A stretch of DNA of 64,000 bases from Paenibacillus sabinae T27 (GCF_000612505.1 NZ_CP004078.1:4255252-4319251), one strand, 5' to 3'; counted from the stretch's first letter, positions 14,901 to 24,365 are shown. Translations and numbers: made by a program. Notes: generated by a model not told the origin, from the sequence alone.

Positions 14901-16957
14901 CCGACATAATTGTCAGTATTATCTGCAGTAAAATCAGGCGCTTTCTTCTTTACCGCTATGGTATTAACCGTTATGGTATAATTTGCTTTTGTTGTGCCAT
15001 CCTGTGCCGTTACAACAAGGGTATCCCCTGTTACGACTGGGTCATGCACATTTGCCGTGTCCCACGTTTGATCGCTTTCCCTCTTGGTCAGATTCCCAAG
15101 AAATGTCGCTTTCGAGGTATTATACGGCACATTGGTGATCGTTCCCGCCGCCGTATTGACGGTGTAGCTGCTTGAAGAGATTGTTGTTACAGTACTGGGT
15201 AAGATATTAAGCGTTATGGTGTAAGCAGCTTTTGTTGTGCCGTCCTGGGCAGTTACAACCAAGGTATCCCCTGTGGTTACAGGATCATGCAGATTGTCTG
15301 TATCCCACGTTTGATGGCTTTCCCCCTTGGCCAGATTCCCAAGAAATGTCGCTTTCGAGGTATTATACGGCACATTGGTGATCGTTCCCGCCGCCGTATT
15401 GATGGTGTAGCTGCTTGAAGAAATTGTTGATACCGTTGATTTTGGACCGTCTGCTTTAATGGTAAAGGAGAATCTTCCATCCATCCCTAATATCGGCTGT
15501 CCGTTTTCGTTAGTCGACTGTCCGGAGCCTCCGAAAAAACCGGCTATTAAATTCACATAAACAGGCATATTGGAAGAAATATCGAAGTCTGACGTCTTGG
15601 GCAGTTCATAATAGATCCACATGGGTGCCGGATTTATTTGATCGGCTCTGTGGTCACCGCTGTAGTTGATGACGTATTTGTTGGTGCCCACATAATAGGG
15701 ATTCGCTGGATCCAGCCCTCCGCTTGTGATCTGATCCTCCACCTTCAACCATTCCGGGTCATCCTGAGGCGTATAGGTGTTAGAGCTTCCGCCGCTGTAG
15801 CCGGTAGCATCCTTATTGGTGCGGAAAATATTAGTAAAGAAGGTGCTCATATTCTTGGCGCTGGCCCACTGGGTGGGACCCGTACGGGTATCAACCACAA
15901 TCTTGATCAGCTTGCTCCCTGTTCCGTTTGGTCCCATTGTTCCGCCATTGCGGATGTCCTCTTCAGTAAGTTCATTTCCTTCTACTTTTTTAATATAATA
16001 GGTGGTACTGTAGGGATAAGGGGATGAAGTATTACTATCATTACCATCTATGCGGCTATTGAAGGAATATACACCCGCTTCGTTCGCGCGGCTCGCATCA
16101 ACATATTCCCAAATCTCCGGATGCAATTTCATCTCCTCTATTGTGAAATAGCCATCCACTGTAACAACATCATTTACACCATTAACCACCCCTGCAGGAA
16201 GTTCGGCAGACAGCAGAATATCGCAATTCGCAATCTGGATACCCCCATTCACTACAGGTACCGAATTCGTAAAGGTGGAAAAATAACCATTTGCCGCATC
16301 CTCTGTGCACCGGATTACCAGATTCCCGTTGCTGTCGACACTGACGGTTGCTCCAGCCTTCAGAGCGTTAATGATGCCCTTTTTCACACCGGGATATTGT
16401 TCTTTCAATTCATCGGTGACTGAGGCAGTACTCCTTGCTCCCTTAGGGTCCAGTCCTACAAAGCGGTCATAGACTGTGACATTGTCTACCGATACACCGT
16501 CTTGTACATTAAGAAACGGGAAATAAGAGCTTCCATACGCATTTAAAGCGCTAGTTATAAATGTATCAAAGGGAATTACATCGTATTGGTTCGTCGTTTT
16601 GTTAAACAACTCTCCGTAAAATGTCAGCCCGTCAATAATGGCATCCTTATAGTCCGAAACATTGTCTGCAAAGCTGGAGCCACCGCCTAACGCAATAGTG
16701 ATCGTCAGCCCATCCCCGTTAACATCCCATTCCGTTACCGTTTTTGTTCCTGAAAAACTCGCCGTCGCAGTATAGGTTGCTTCATAAACAGAAGTGTTGA
16801 CGCTGGCATAGGTTGCGGCCGCTTCGTTGCTTGAACTTGAAGTGTCTGCAAGCACCGGCATTGTACCAAATATGCTTGTCAAGATGAGTAAAAAACTAAG
16901 CAGCAACGTGAAGTGGGAATACCCCCTCATTCTTCTTTTCTCTGTAGATTTTTGCAT
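11942..16957 (-). CDS. Large SLH-anchored surface protein with duplicated 440-residue domain and HID domain
   Basis: A 1671-residue exported protein. A signal peptide (about residues 1-38) is followed by an unfamiliar domain of about 440 residues (61-503, opening with TASFSGTKTVTEWD and closing near GMDGRFSFTIKADG). Two beta-sandwich repeats follow (about 506-665, TISSSSYTxNTAAGTITNVP), then a hemoglobin-interacting-type domain (PF07550, once DUF1533; about 669-756, with PDFTADNTDNYVGKTIDLTF). A second copy of the 440-residue domain (about 761-1194) comes next, then a third beta repeat, an Ig-like stretch and three SLH modules (about 1496-1671) that bind pyruvylated wall polymer. GGAGTGAAG precedes the ATG. 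It is the last gene of the block; the HID domain suggests contact with heme proteins, by inference. Confidence 0.8.
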   Translation of the reverse strand: MQKSTEKRRMRGYSHFTLLLSFLLILTSIFGTMPVLADTSSSSNEAAATYASVNTSVYEATYTATASFSGTKTVTEWDVNGDGLTITIALGGGSSFADNVSDYKDAIIDGLTFYGELFNKTTNQYDVIPFDTFITSALNAYGSSYFPFLNVQDGVSVDNVTVYDRFVGLDPKGARSTASVTDELKEQYPGVKKGIINALKAGATVSVDSNGNLVIRCTEDAANGYFSTFTNSVPVVNGGIQIANCDILLSAELPAGVVNGVNDVVTVDGYFTIEEMKLHPEIWEYVDASRANEAGVYSFNSRIDGNDSNTSSPYPYSTTYYIKKVEGNELTEEDIRNGGTMGPNGTGSKLIKIVVDTRTGPTQWASAKNMSTFFTNIFRTNKDATGYSGGSSNTYTPQDDPEWLKVEDQITSGGLDPANPYYVGTNKYVINYSGDHRADQINPAPMWIYYELPKTSDFDISSNMPVYVNLIAGFFGGSGQSTNENGQPILGMDGRFSFTIKADGPKSTVSTISSSSYTINTAAGTITNVPYNTSKATFLGNLAKGESHQTWDTDNLHDPVTTGDTLVVTAQDGTTKAAYTITLNILPSTVTTISSSSYTVNTAAGTITNVPYNTSKATFLGNLTKRESDQTWDTANVHDPVVTGDTLVVTAQDGTTKANYTITVNTIAVKKKAPDFTADNTDNYVGKTIDLTFADDAAYRAAITSISVNGTILTADRYTISEGKISLNGSLFTSTNDYTIVVKAQDYKDVTVVQSIRSLVTASFSGANTVTEWDINGDGLTITIALSNGYSFADNVSAYKDAIIDGLIFNGVKFDKSKNDYDVVSYDTFITSVLNAYSSAYFPYVDKTNDITAYDRFVGLDPKGASSIASVNDALKKQYPGVKKGIINALKAGATVSVDSNGNLVIRCTKDAANGYFSTFTNSVPVVNGGFQIANCDILLSANLPAGVVKGVNDVVSVDSYFTIQEVKLHPEIWEYVDASRANEAGVFSFNSRINSYDKNTSSLYPYSSTYYVKKVEGNELTEEDIRDGGTMGPNSTGNKLIKIVVDTRTGPTQWASAKNMSTFFTNLFRTSKYATGYSGGSSTTYTPADGPEWLKVENQITAGGLDSANPYNLCTNKYVINYSGDNRMDTVDPAAMWIYYELPKTPDFDISSNMPVYVNLIAGLFGGSGQSTNENGQPILGMDGRYSFTIQQAGLSSIAKITSDKYTVSTTSATSGTIKNVPVNTSKETFLSHLVKGESHQTWDTGNVHNPVATGDTLVVTAQNRKTKMTYTITVGADLGKDGIITAEVQILGKDSGIATAAIDLESITAGFSKVQSSLDGSKTVLVVIPKVEGIKSYLITLPASVLTQNTSEKKVKLKTEFATVTLPGNMLDKAKGANARNVTLSISKADVSTLTEEARTYIGDKPVIELGLSVDGNSTIWSNNNAPVTIAVEYTPTAQELNDPEHITVFYIDGSGSLIPVPSAKYDAATGMVIFSTTHFSKYAVASVYNTFRDIEDYGWAKKQIEVLASKGIISGKGAKTYSPAANITRADFMMLLVKTLGLTTDVNGNFGDVKEGDYYYNAVGIAKKLGIATGSGNNLFNPKAAISRQDMMVLSEKALRMVKKISATGSSSDLGKYSDKSVISGYAVNSIAALVKEGLIVGSKSRINPAGNTTRAEAAVFLYRIYNK

Positions 16958-17086
16958 CTACTTCACTCCATTTCATTATTAAAATAAAGGCAGCGGTTTC
17001 TGCCCGGTTTTTTTTCAAAGTTATATAAAAACAGCGATAACTGCTGCTTTACGCAGCATAGCCTGCCGTCTGGATTTTCAATTTTC

Positions 17087-17162
17087 AAGAAGAAACGCCT
17101 GACGGCGTCCTTGAAGGACGCAAGTACGTTTCTCGTAGAAATATTAATTCTTATATTAAAAA
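17087..17162 (-). repeat. Two-hairpin intergenic repeat, copy 1 (partial)
   Basis: The plus strand begins CAAGAAGAAACGCCTGACGG and contains GTACGTTTCTCGTAGAAATA, forming the first hairpin (GAAACG...CGTTTC). The second hairpin found in copies at 38493, 39043 and 59663 is shortened here to ATTCTTATATTAAAAAA. Together with the hairpin at 17166 and no frame of note, it fills the 327-base gap between the two SLH genes. Confidence 0.7.
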
Positions 17163-17165
17163 AAG

Positions 17166-17207
17166 AATATTTTGCAGAAGAGCTCATGGGCTCTTCTGCA
17201 AAATATT
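17166..17207 (-). terminator. Perfect 18-bp inverted repeat, probable terminator
   Basis: Left arm AATATTTTGCAGAAGAGC is exactly complementary to the right arm across a six-base loop. On the minus strand it is followed by CTTTTTTT, so it should terminate transcripts of the SLH gene ending at 17285. The next gene (11942-16957) would then need its own promoter or readthrough. Confidence 0.6.
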
Positions 17208-17284
17208 GATTTACCAGAATTTAATAGAACGCGGTCTCTCAAAAGTCTCGATCGAGGTTTTCTTATATAGCCGATTGCTGTTTG

Positions 17285-20239
17285 TTATAGCCCCAGCTTG
17301 TCCATGAATGTTTTGAGCATAACCGTACCTTCAGCACGGGTAGCATGACCCGGCGCTCCAAAGCTTCCATCCGGGTATCCATTGATAATACCCAGGGTGT
17401 ATACGCTCTGAACTGCATCATTGGCCCACGCGCTAATGCTGCCTTTATCGGTGAAGGCCAGATCTGTAAGTGTACCAATCTTGCCTCCTGCATAGCTGTA
17501 TGCTCTATTGATCATTACTGCCATTTCCTGGCGGGTAATAGAATCACCTGGATGGAAGTTGCCGTCAGAGCCCTGGATGATTCCGGCTTTTGCTGCCTTC
17601 CTCACATCGTTTGCGTACCATTCACTGCCTGTTATATCTTTAAATGTACCTTCATTTGCAGCATCAGACAGTTTCAGTACTCTCGACAGCAAAGCGGCAA
17701 ATTCTGCACGGGTGATATTGTTCTGTGGAGCAAAGGTATCCGCGTCTGTTCCGTTTATGACATGCCTTGCCACCATGACTTCGATATCAGCCTTAGCCCA
17801 GTGGGATGCAATATCTCCGAAGGTCTTCTGGGATTCAGCCACCATGTATTTCGAGAAGTGGTTTGTATTAAATACCAGTTTACCGTCAACGATTCTTCCT
17901 CCCACGTAATCCCATTGGCCGGTTGTTTCATTGAGGTAATAAACTCCTAATTTCCCCAGCTCTGTCACCCCGGCTGGAATTGGAAGGGTTATTGTAATTG
18001 ATTTAGTAAAGTTATGAACTGCCGTTTCACCAGCCCATGCATCGAATGAGTAGACCGCTTTGCTTTCAACATGTTCAGGAGCTGATGCAACTGTCTGACT
18101 TGACACCTGGGTTGTGCTGAAGGTCATATTCTGTCCCTGTATCAATACTTCAGACGGAATAACTATTTTCAGCCCACTATCCTGAATGACTATTGGTTTA
18201 TTCGCAGCTTTAACAAGGTTTATTACTTCAGCTGGCAGCTGTACTGCTTTACTTTGGCCTGATCCTGCTGTTACTTGTGAAAGGTTGATAACCAATTCAC
18301 TTTGTGCAGCGTCTTTCAGCTGATCAGCTACTTTTTTTGCATCTACTTGTAAGGTTACCGTGCTTCCAGACTGGATAACCTGTCCTAAGTCCGTAGTGGA
18401 TGTCTGCTGAGTGGTGGTAGGTGTCTGCGTGCCGCCGCCGCCGCTGCTTTCACTGTTGCCGTTTGTTGCCGCAGCATTTACAGTAACCTGACAGGTATCT
18501 TTGAAGCTTCCGTCTTCCGTTGTAACCGTTACGGTAGCTTTCCCTGCTCCTACTGCTGTAACAACTCCGTAAGTGACTGTGGCTACAGTGGAGTCACTGG
18601 TTGTCCAGATCACATTTTTATTTGTTGCATCCGTTGGAGCTACGGTCGCTGTTAATGTTCCGGTTGCTCCTGCGGTCAATGTTATCGCATGCTGATCAAG
18701 CTCTACTCCTGTGACTGCTACTGCTGCTGGAGTTACAGTTACTTCGCAAGAATCCTTGAAGCTTCCGTCTGCTGTTCTAACCGTTATGGTCGCTTTCCCT
18801 GCTCCTACTGCTGTAACAGCTCCGTAAGTCACTGTTGCTACAGTTGAATCGCTGGTTGTCCAGATTACATTTTTGTTTGTTGCATCTGTTGGAGCTACTG
18901 TCGCTGTTAATGTTCCGGTTGCTCCTGGGGTCAATGTTAGCGCATGCTGATCAAGCTCTACTCCTGTGACTGGTTGTAAACGGATTGTATAGTCAGCCGT
19001 CATCACGTCACTATCTTCCCCATTTACTGAAGCATATGCCTTTATGGTCGTATCAGAGTTGATGACGATGGGTTGATTATATAAACCAAATGTCACTGTT
19101 GCCGGATCAATTCCTGCTGAGTAAACAGCATAGTAAACCGATGCTCCAACTGTCGCAGTGCTTAGCGTAACCGCTGTGCCAGGTGCTACCGCTCCTGCTC
19201 CGGGATTAGCTGTAGGCATTACCGGATGAATGATATCAGGGTAGCTGTAACCGTTGAACACATTGACGCCATTTTTATTTTCCCAGGCAGGACCCAGATT
19301 TGACGCTTCCAGCCCCCCTGCTGTAAAGGAGAAGCAATTGCCAAGATCAATGTCAGGAGGAAGAGTGCCTTCGCCAATGATAGAACCGCTCATGCCGGAC
19401 AAATACCAGGTGTTGGTAATATTGAGGGTGCTGAGGGTTGGGATGGAGAAGGTATTGTAGTTGATGTTGGCGACCAAGGCACCGGTGATGCCGCCTGCGT
19501 TAACCAGAGAAGCAGCCACATAGCTGTTAATAACATTTACGTTAAAACCGGTGTAAATGTGGCCGATCAAGCCGCCGACCGGATTGGAGGGAGTGTTGCT
19601 TGTGAAACTCCCCAATGCAGCGGAGTTACTAATAGTCACTGTACCGGCTTTGTAGTACTGGCCGGCGCCGAACTGGCCGACCAGGCCGCCGACGGAATTA
19701 CTCGCTCCGCCGCTTAGGGTCAAGCTCATATCGGCAACGCAGTTTTGCATGGTAAAGCTGCCTATTGCTCGTCCAACAATGCCTCCTATAAAGCGATTGG
19801 AGGTTATGGAGCCGGATACTTTCAAATCTTTGATGGTCATATCCGAGACCAGATTAAACAGGCCTCCCTTTGGGCCTACTGGTGATGTGTTAACGAGCGA
19901 AATTCCAGATATCGTATGACCATTCCCGTCAAAGGTACCCGTGATGCCAACCCAGCTCTGAGGTACTCCGATACCTTGCCAGTTGGTTACACTAGACATA
20001 TCAATGTCGGCGTCAACTTCGACATAATAGTCTCCCACATTCGGCTCGGTACCGGAGCCGGCGCCCATGGAGAGTCGACCGTTGATCGTGTTTGCAAGAT
20101 CCACAAGATCTTGGGCTGTAGTGATATGTACCGTGGTTTGTGCTGCATGCGCCGGCGCGACACTAATAAGGCTGATCACCATAGCCAGTGCAAGGAATAG
20201 GCTAAATTTGCGCGTAAAAGCTTTAAACTTTGATTTCAT
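17285..20239 (-). CDS. SLH-anchored GLUG/Ig-like surface protein
   Basis: 984 residues. Signal peptide ending at HAAQ; a region of about 300 residues with GLUG-type repeats (GGIVGRAIGS, GGLVGQFGAG, GGLIGHIYTG) that forms a beta-helix-like stack; a CHB_HEX-like beta domain near 345-420; two bacterial Ig-like (Big_2) domains near 423-505 and 511-590, almost identical to each other; a serine/glycine/threonine linker; and three SLH modules at about 805-984. It would sit in the S-layer or cell wall. The first 300 residues are closely related to the downstream-oriented paralogue at 20269-21255, so the pair arose by tandem duplication. GGGGGAG precedes the start. Confidence 0.85.
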   Translation of the reverse strand: MKSKFKAFTRKFSLFLALAMVISLISVAPAHAAQTTVHITTAQDLVDLANTINGRLSMGAGSGTEPNVGDYYVEVDADIDMSSVTNWQGIGVPQSWVGITGTFDGNGHTISGISLVNTSPVGPKGGLFNLVSDMTIKDLKVSGSITSNRFIGGIVGRAIGSFTMQNCVADMSLTLSGGASNSVGGLVGQFGAGQYYKAGTVTISNSAALGSFTSNTPSNPVGGLIGHIYTGFNVNVINSYVAASLVNAGGITGALVANINYNTFSIPTLSTLNITNTWYLSGMSGSIIGEGTLPPDIDLGNCFSFTAGGLEASNLGPAWENKNGVNVFNGYSYPDIIHPVMPTANPGAGAVAPGTAVTLSTATVGASVYYAVYSAGIDPATVTFGLYNQPIVINSDTTIKAYASVNGEDSDVMTADYTIRLQPVTGVELDQHALTLTPGATGTLTATVAPTDATNKNVIWTTSDSTVATVTYGAVTAVGAGKATITVRTADGSFKDSCEVTVTPAAVAVTGVELDQHAITLTAGATGTLTATVAPTDATNKNVIWTTSDSTVATVTYGVVTAVGAGKATVTVTTEDGSFKDTCQVTVNAAATNGNSESSGGGGTQTPTTTQQTSTTDLGQVIQSGSTVTLQVDAKKVADQLKDAAQSELVINLSQVTAGSGQSKAVQLPAEVINLVKAANKPIVIQDSGLKIVIPSEVLIQGQNMTFSTTQVSSQTVASAPEHVESKAVYSFDAWAGETAVHNFTKSITITLPIPAGVTELGKLGVYYLNETTGQWDYVGGRIVDGKLVFNTNHFSKYMVAESQKTFGDIASHWAKADIEVMVARHVINGTDADTFAPQNNITRAEFAALLSRVLKLSDAANEGTFKDITGSEWYANDVRKAAKAGIIQGSDGNFHPGDSITRQEMAVMINRAYSYAGGKIGTLTDLAFTDKGSISAWANDAVQSVYTLGIINGYPDGSFGAPGHATRAEGTVMLKTFMDKLGL

Positions 20240-20268
20240 TTTGTTCTCCCCCTTTTTGCCTTATGGAA

Positions 20269-21255
20269 TTACTGCCAGCTTAAAGCAGGGTAACTGTAAC
20301 TGTTGAACACGTTGACGCCGCTTTTTGTCTGCCAAGCCGACCCCCCGTTATTCAGAGCTGACGCAGTCAGAGCCCCTGCACTAAATGATGTGCAACTGCT
20401 AGTACTGGTGCTACCTGTGTCTGTGCCAATGATATTACTGCTCATGCCGGACAAATAATAGCAATTGGTTAGAGTCAGGCTAGTGGAAGCATTGTTGGCA
20501 ACCAAGGCACCGGTAGTGCCACCCGAGTTGTTAAGAGAAGCAGCTACATAGCTGTTGCTTACGGTTACGTTGAAACCGGAGTAAATGTGGCCAATCAAGC
20601 CGCCCACCGGATTGGAGGAGGTGTTGCTGGTGAAAGTCCCCAGCGCAGCGGAGTTTGTAATAGTTGTTGTATTGCCGCCAGTCGTCTGGCCGGAGCCGAA
20701 CTGGCCGACCAGGCCTCCGATGGAATTACTCGCTCCATTGTTAAGAGTCAAGCTCATATCGGCAATACAGTTTTGCATGGTCAAGCTGCCCAATGCCCGT
20801 CCAACAATTCCACCGATAAAACGGGTGGAGGTCACGCTGCCGGATACTTTCAGATCCTTGATGGTAATATCCTGGACCAGATTAAACAGGCCACCCTTTG
20901 GGCCTACATACTGTGTGTTAGTGAGCGAAATTCCAGAGATCGTATGACCGTTCCCGTCAAAGGTACCCGTGATGCCAATCCAGCTCTGGGGCACTCCGAT
21001 ACCTTGCCAGTTGGATACACCTGACATATTAATGTCGGCATCAATTTCGACATAATAATCGCCCAGAGACGGTGTGGTGCTTGTGCCGGCGGATTGTGAG
21101 TTGATCGTGTTTGCCAGATCAACAAGATCTTGGGCGGTGGTAATATGAACAGTGGTTTGTGCCATTGCCGGCACGACACTTAAAAGGCTGATCACCATGG
21201 CCAGTGCAAGGAATAGGCTTACTTTGCGCGTAAAAGCTTTAATCAGTGATTTCAT
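20269..21255 (-). CDS. Secreted GLUG-repeat protein without SLH anchor
   Basis: About 328 residues: signal peptide (KVSLFLALAMVISLLSVVPAMA), TTVHITTAQDLVDLANTIN, then GLUG repeats with GGIVGRALGS, GGLVGQFGSG and GGLIGHIYSG, ending in FNSYSYPALSWQ. It matches the N-terminal third of the neighbouring 984-residue protein but has no Ig or SLH part. It may be a released form or may attach by other contacts. The start at 21255 is supported by AGGAGAAG; six further in-frame codons precede it. Confidence 0.8.
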   Translation of the reverse strand: MKSLIKAFTRKVSLFLALAMVISLLSVVPAMAQTTVHITTAQDLVDLANTINSQSAGTSTTPSLGDYYVEIDADINMSGVSNWQGIGVPQSWIGITGTFDGNGHTISGISLTNTQYVGPKGGLFNLVQDITIKDLKVSGSVTSTRFIGGIVGRALGSLTMQNCIADMSLTLNNGASNSIGGLVGQFGSGQTTGGNTTTITNSAALGTFTSNTSSNPVGGLIGHIYSGFNVTVSNSYVAASLNNSGGTTGALVANNASTSLTLTNCYYLSGMSSNIIGTDTGSTSTSSCTSFSAGALTASALNNGGSAWQTKSGVNVFNSYSYPALSWQ

Positions 21256-21406
21256 TTTTTCTTCTCCTCTCATTCATACCAATTTTGTGTTTGATAGCTT
21301 CTTTCATTATTATTTGCCTGCCCCAATCATAGATCATCTCCCCCTGGCAAATATCGTTGTTATGATATATGTTTGCTGAATAACAGCGAAACTCACAAAA
21401 TATCTA

Positions 21407-23389
21407 TTATTGGGTATAGATTCTATACAGGATGACCGCAGCTTCCGCCCGGGTAGTGCTGCCAAGAGGATTAATTAGGCCATTCGCCCCCGTCACCAAG
21501 CCTTCGCCGATCATGACGGACACACTATTTGCCGCATATCCTGACACCTGCGCCTTATCCTTGAATGTTTCCAGAATCTCTGGTGATGCCGACCCTTTGA
21601 TCTTACCCGCAGCCCTTAATGCGCGTTCGGTCAGAACCATCATGTCCTGTCTGGATATCTCAGCTTTTGGATTAAATCTGTTGTCACCGGAGCCTGTCGC
21701 AATTCCTGATTGTTTGGCGATGCCAACCGCCTCATAGTAATAGGCCCCCTGCTTTACATCCTCAAAGTTCTCTTTTATATCCGCCTTCAAGTCCAGTGTT
21801 TTTACAAGCAGCATGATAAAGTCCGCTCTGGTAATATTGGTGCCTGGAGAATAGGTTGTTGCCCCTGTACCTGAAATGATTCCTTTGGATACAAGTGCTT
21901 CAATCTGCTTTTTGGCCCACCCGTAGTTTGCAAGATCATCAAAGGTTATGGCACTTGAGTTATCCGCCTTTATGGTAAAAAGGTATCTCCCATCCATCCC
22001 CAATATTGGCTGACCGTTTGTTGTGGTCGACTGGCCGGAACCGCCGATAAATCCGGCAATCAAGTTTACGTAAATTGGCATATCGGATGTAATGTGGAAG
22101 TCCGGCGTTTGGGGCAGCTCAAAAAATATCCACATCTTGGCCGGATTTACCGTATCCATTCTGCTGTCACCGCTGTAGTTGACTACATATTTGTTCGTGC
22201 ATACATTATATGGACTTGCAATATCTGTGCCTCCGTTTGTGATTTGATCCTCTACCTTCAGCCATTCCGGATCATCGGCTGGTGTATAGGTGGTATCGCT
22301 CTTGCCTCCATACCCAGTTGCATCCTTATTGGTGCGGAAGAAGTTGGTAAAGAAGGTGCTCATGTTCTTGGAGCTTGCCCACTGTGTAGGGCCCACACGG
22401 GTATCCACCACAACCTTGACCAGCTTGCTGCCGGTTCCATTAGGTCCCAATGCTCCCCCTTTGCGGATATCTTCCGCAGTCAGGACATTCCCTTCTACCT
22501 GCTTCACGTAATAGGTAGTGTCATACGGATACTGCGAGGTCGTATTCCGATCATAACTATTAATACGGCTGTTAAAGGAAAATACACCGTCTTCGCCCGC
22601 ACGGCTCTTATCTACATATTCCCATATCTCTGTATGTACTTTTACCTCCTGGATCGTGAAAAAGCCATTGACCTTAACAACCTCATTGACATTCTTAACT
22701 GCACCTACCGGGAGTTCTGCAGACAGCAGGATATCGCAGTTCGCGATTTGGATACCTCCATTTACTACGGATACCGAATTGGTAAAGGTTGAGAAGTAGC
22801 CGTTGGCGGCTTCTTTAGTGCATCGGATCACCAAATTCCCGTCCTCGTTGACACTGACAGTTGCTCCGGCTTTCAAAGCATTCAAGATTCCCTTATTCAC
22901 ACCAGGATAAGCAGCTTTCAATGCATCGGAGACAGCTGACGTACTTCTTGCTCCCGCCGGATCCAGTCCTACAAAACGGTCATAAACCGTAACACTGTTG
23001 GAAATATCAATATACGGGAAATATCCTGAGTTACCGTATATATCCAATGCGCTGGCTACAAACATTTCATAGGGAACCACATTATATTGGTTCGTCTTTT
23101 TGTCGAATAACAAACCGTTCAAGGTCAGTCCGTCGATGATTGCATTCTTATAGTCCGTAATATTGTCTGAAAAGCGATAGCCCTTTGGGAGTGCAATGGT
23201 TATTGTCAAACCATCAGCGTTTACATCCCATTCCGTCACCGTATTGGTTCCTGTAAAGCTGGCCGTCATCGTATTTTCTGCCGCATGCTCTGCATGCGCC
23301 GCAGGGATATCATAAGTCAGAACGGTAAACAGCATAATCATTAGAAACACAAAAGACAGACATGTATTTTTTTTCTCGATTCTAACCAT
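21407..23389 (-). CDS. SLH-anchored surface protein with single 440-residue domain
   Basis: 660 residues. Signal peptide ending near HAEHA, one copy of the same 440-residue domain found twice in the 1671-residue protein (about residues 41-485, opening TASFTGTNTVTEWD), then three SLH modules (about 487-660). Conserved features shared by all three domain copies include VYDRFVGLDP, GYFSTFTNSV, IANCDILLSA, GPTQWAS and VNLIAGF. Two cysteines (in VIRCTKEAANGY and IANCDIL) are kept in all copies, and CTNKYV is kept in two of three. AGGAG precedes the ATG. It lies directly downstream of the ExbB/DUF2149 pair, which suggests a joint role. Confidence 0.8.
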   Translation of the reverse strand: MVRIEKKNTCLSFVFLMIMLFTVLTYDIPAAHAEHAAENTMTASFTGTNTVTEWDVNADGLTITIALPKGYRFSDNITDYKNAIIDGLTLNGLLFDKKTNQYNVVPYEMFVASALDIYGNSGYFPYIDISNSVTVYDRFVGLDPAGARSTSAVSDALKAAYPGVNKGILNALKAGATVSVNEDGNLVIRCTKEAANGYFSTFTNSVSVVNGGIQIANCDILLSAELPVGAVKNVNEVVKVNGFFTIQEVKVHTEIWEYVDKSRAGEDGVFSFNSRINSYDRNTTSQYPYDTTYYVKQVEGNVLTAEDIRKGGALGPNGTGSKLVKVVVDTRVGPTQWASSKNMSTFFTNFFRTNKDATGYGGKSDTTYTPADDPEWLKVEDQITNGGTDIASPYNVCTNKYVVNYSGDSRMDTVNPAKMWIFFELPQTPDFHITSDMPIYVNLIAGFIGGSGQSTTTNGQPILGMDGRYLFTIKADNSSAITFDDLANYGWAKKQIEALVSKGIISGTGATTYSPGTNITRADFIMLLVKTLDLKADIKENFEDVKQGAYYYEAVGIAKQSGIATGSGDNRFNPKAEISRQDMMVLTERALRAAGKIKGSASPEILETFKDKAQVSGYAANSVSVMIGEGLVTGANGLINPLGSTTRAEAAVILYRIYTQ

Positions 23390-23412
23390 CGCTATTCTCC
23401 TATAAATACAAT

Positions 23413-23733
23413 TTAAGGTGTTTCAGAAATCATATACATCTTTCCTGTCGCAGGATCCTTATACAACATACCCATTTTCTGGTATTTATCGTTTTTATTC
23501 ATCATCTGATCCAGATTTTTCTGCACGGACTCTAGATTATTGACCTCCTTACCCAGATCAACGTTCACATCCACCAGCCCTGAAGAAGTATTGCCATTCA
23601 GAAATACAGACAGCATAAGGCTGCAGGCTAATACCAACATGGCATCAATAATGTTGACCATCCCTTCCAAAGGACTGCTGTTATCTTTGCTTCTTTTATG
23701 CCGCAATCCGCTGCCGCCTCTCAGACTACTCAT
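23413..23733 (-). CDS. DUF2149 (ExbD-like) membrane protein
   Basis: 106 residues with one transmembrane helix (about residues 26-45) preceded by the typical SPLEGMVNIIDAMLVLA segment; the aspartate at the start of the helix is the position used for proton relay in ExbD/TolR/MotB-type partners. The rest is an external helix with QKNLDQMMNKNDKYQ. This layout is DUF2149, known from archaea and some clostridia next to a MotA/TolQ/ExbB gene, as here. It starts eight bases after the ExbB-like gene stops, so the two are surely co-translated. Confidence 0.8.
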   Translation of the reverse strand: MSSLRGGSGLRHKRSKDNSSPLEGMVNIIDAMLVLACSLMLSVFLNGNTSSGLVDVNVDLGKEVNNLESVQKNLDQMMNKNDKYQKMGMLYKDPATGKMYMISETP

Positions 23734-23740
23734 GACCCAA

Positions 23741-24364
23741 TCATTCCTCCTTCAAAATACATTCCATTAAACTTTCCATAGAGACCAAATAGCTGTCATA
23801 CCATCCCCTTCTGATTTTGCTGATTACCAAGCATACTGCCGCACTAACCAAGCCGCCTATCGTCATGTCAAATGCCACCAACAGAGCATTGGCAAGAGTC
23901 ATGGTATCTCCCTGTCCCAAGGCAATAATACCGGGACCGAGTGGTATTAATGTACCCATCAATCCAAACATGGGGGCGATTTTAGAAATCGTATCCGTCC
24001 ATCCCAGAATTCTTTCATACCGTTCTTCCTCAGACACAATCAATCGTTTCGCAATGGCCCTCTTCTCTACTGATGTCAGACTGCTATATTGGATCAACTC
24101 TAATAAAATTGCTTTTTGCCGCTTCAATAATTTACTCTCTTTAATAATTAGTGATAATTCTTCTTTGTCTTTGCCATGAAAGGATGACAGCAATAATGGA
24201 ATATCCTCTTTTAACTCCCTGCGTTCCGTTAATGCTTCCGAAATAATGCTGCCGATCGCCCATACTGCCGCCAGACTTAGGAAAGTCACAATGACAATAG
24301 TAGGCAGCAGCAATCCCTGAGTAAATGTGTGAAATATATGTTGAGTCTCATTTTGTATGTTCAT
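23741..24364 (-). CDS. MotA/TolQ/ExbB-family proton channel protein
   Basis: 207 residues with three predicted transmembrane helices: one near residues 15-37, then after a long cytoplasmic loop two more near 130-150 and 165-187 (RILGWTDTISKIAPMFGLMGTLIPLGPGIIALGQG and LLVAFDMTIGGLVSAAVCLVIS). The APMFGLMGTLIPLGPG segment is the family's conserved glycine-rich helix. In Gram-negatives such proteins use the proton gradient to drive TonB or Tol; here there is no outer membrane. It lies between the DUF2149 partner and the anchored repeat protein at 24366-26669. GAGAGG precedes the ATG. Confidence 0.85.
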   Translation of the reverse strand: MNIQNETQHIFHTFTQGLLLPTIVIVTFLSLAAVWAIGSIISEALTERRELKEDIPLLLSSFHGKDKEELSLIIKESKLLKRQKAILLELIQYSSLTSVEKRAIAKRLIVSEEERYERILGWTDTISKIAPMFGLMGTLIPLGPGIIALGQGDTMTLANALLVAFDMTIGGLVSAAVCLVISKIRRGWYDSYLVSMESLMECILKEE

Positions 24365-24365
24365 A

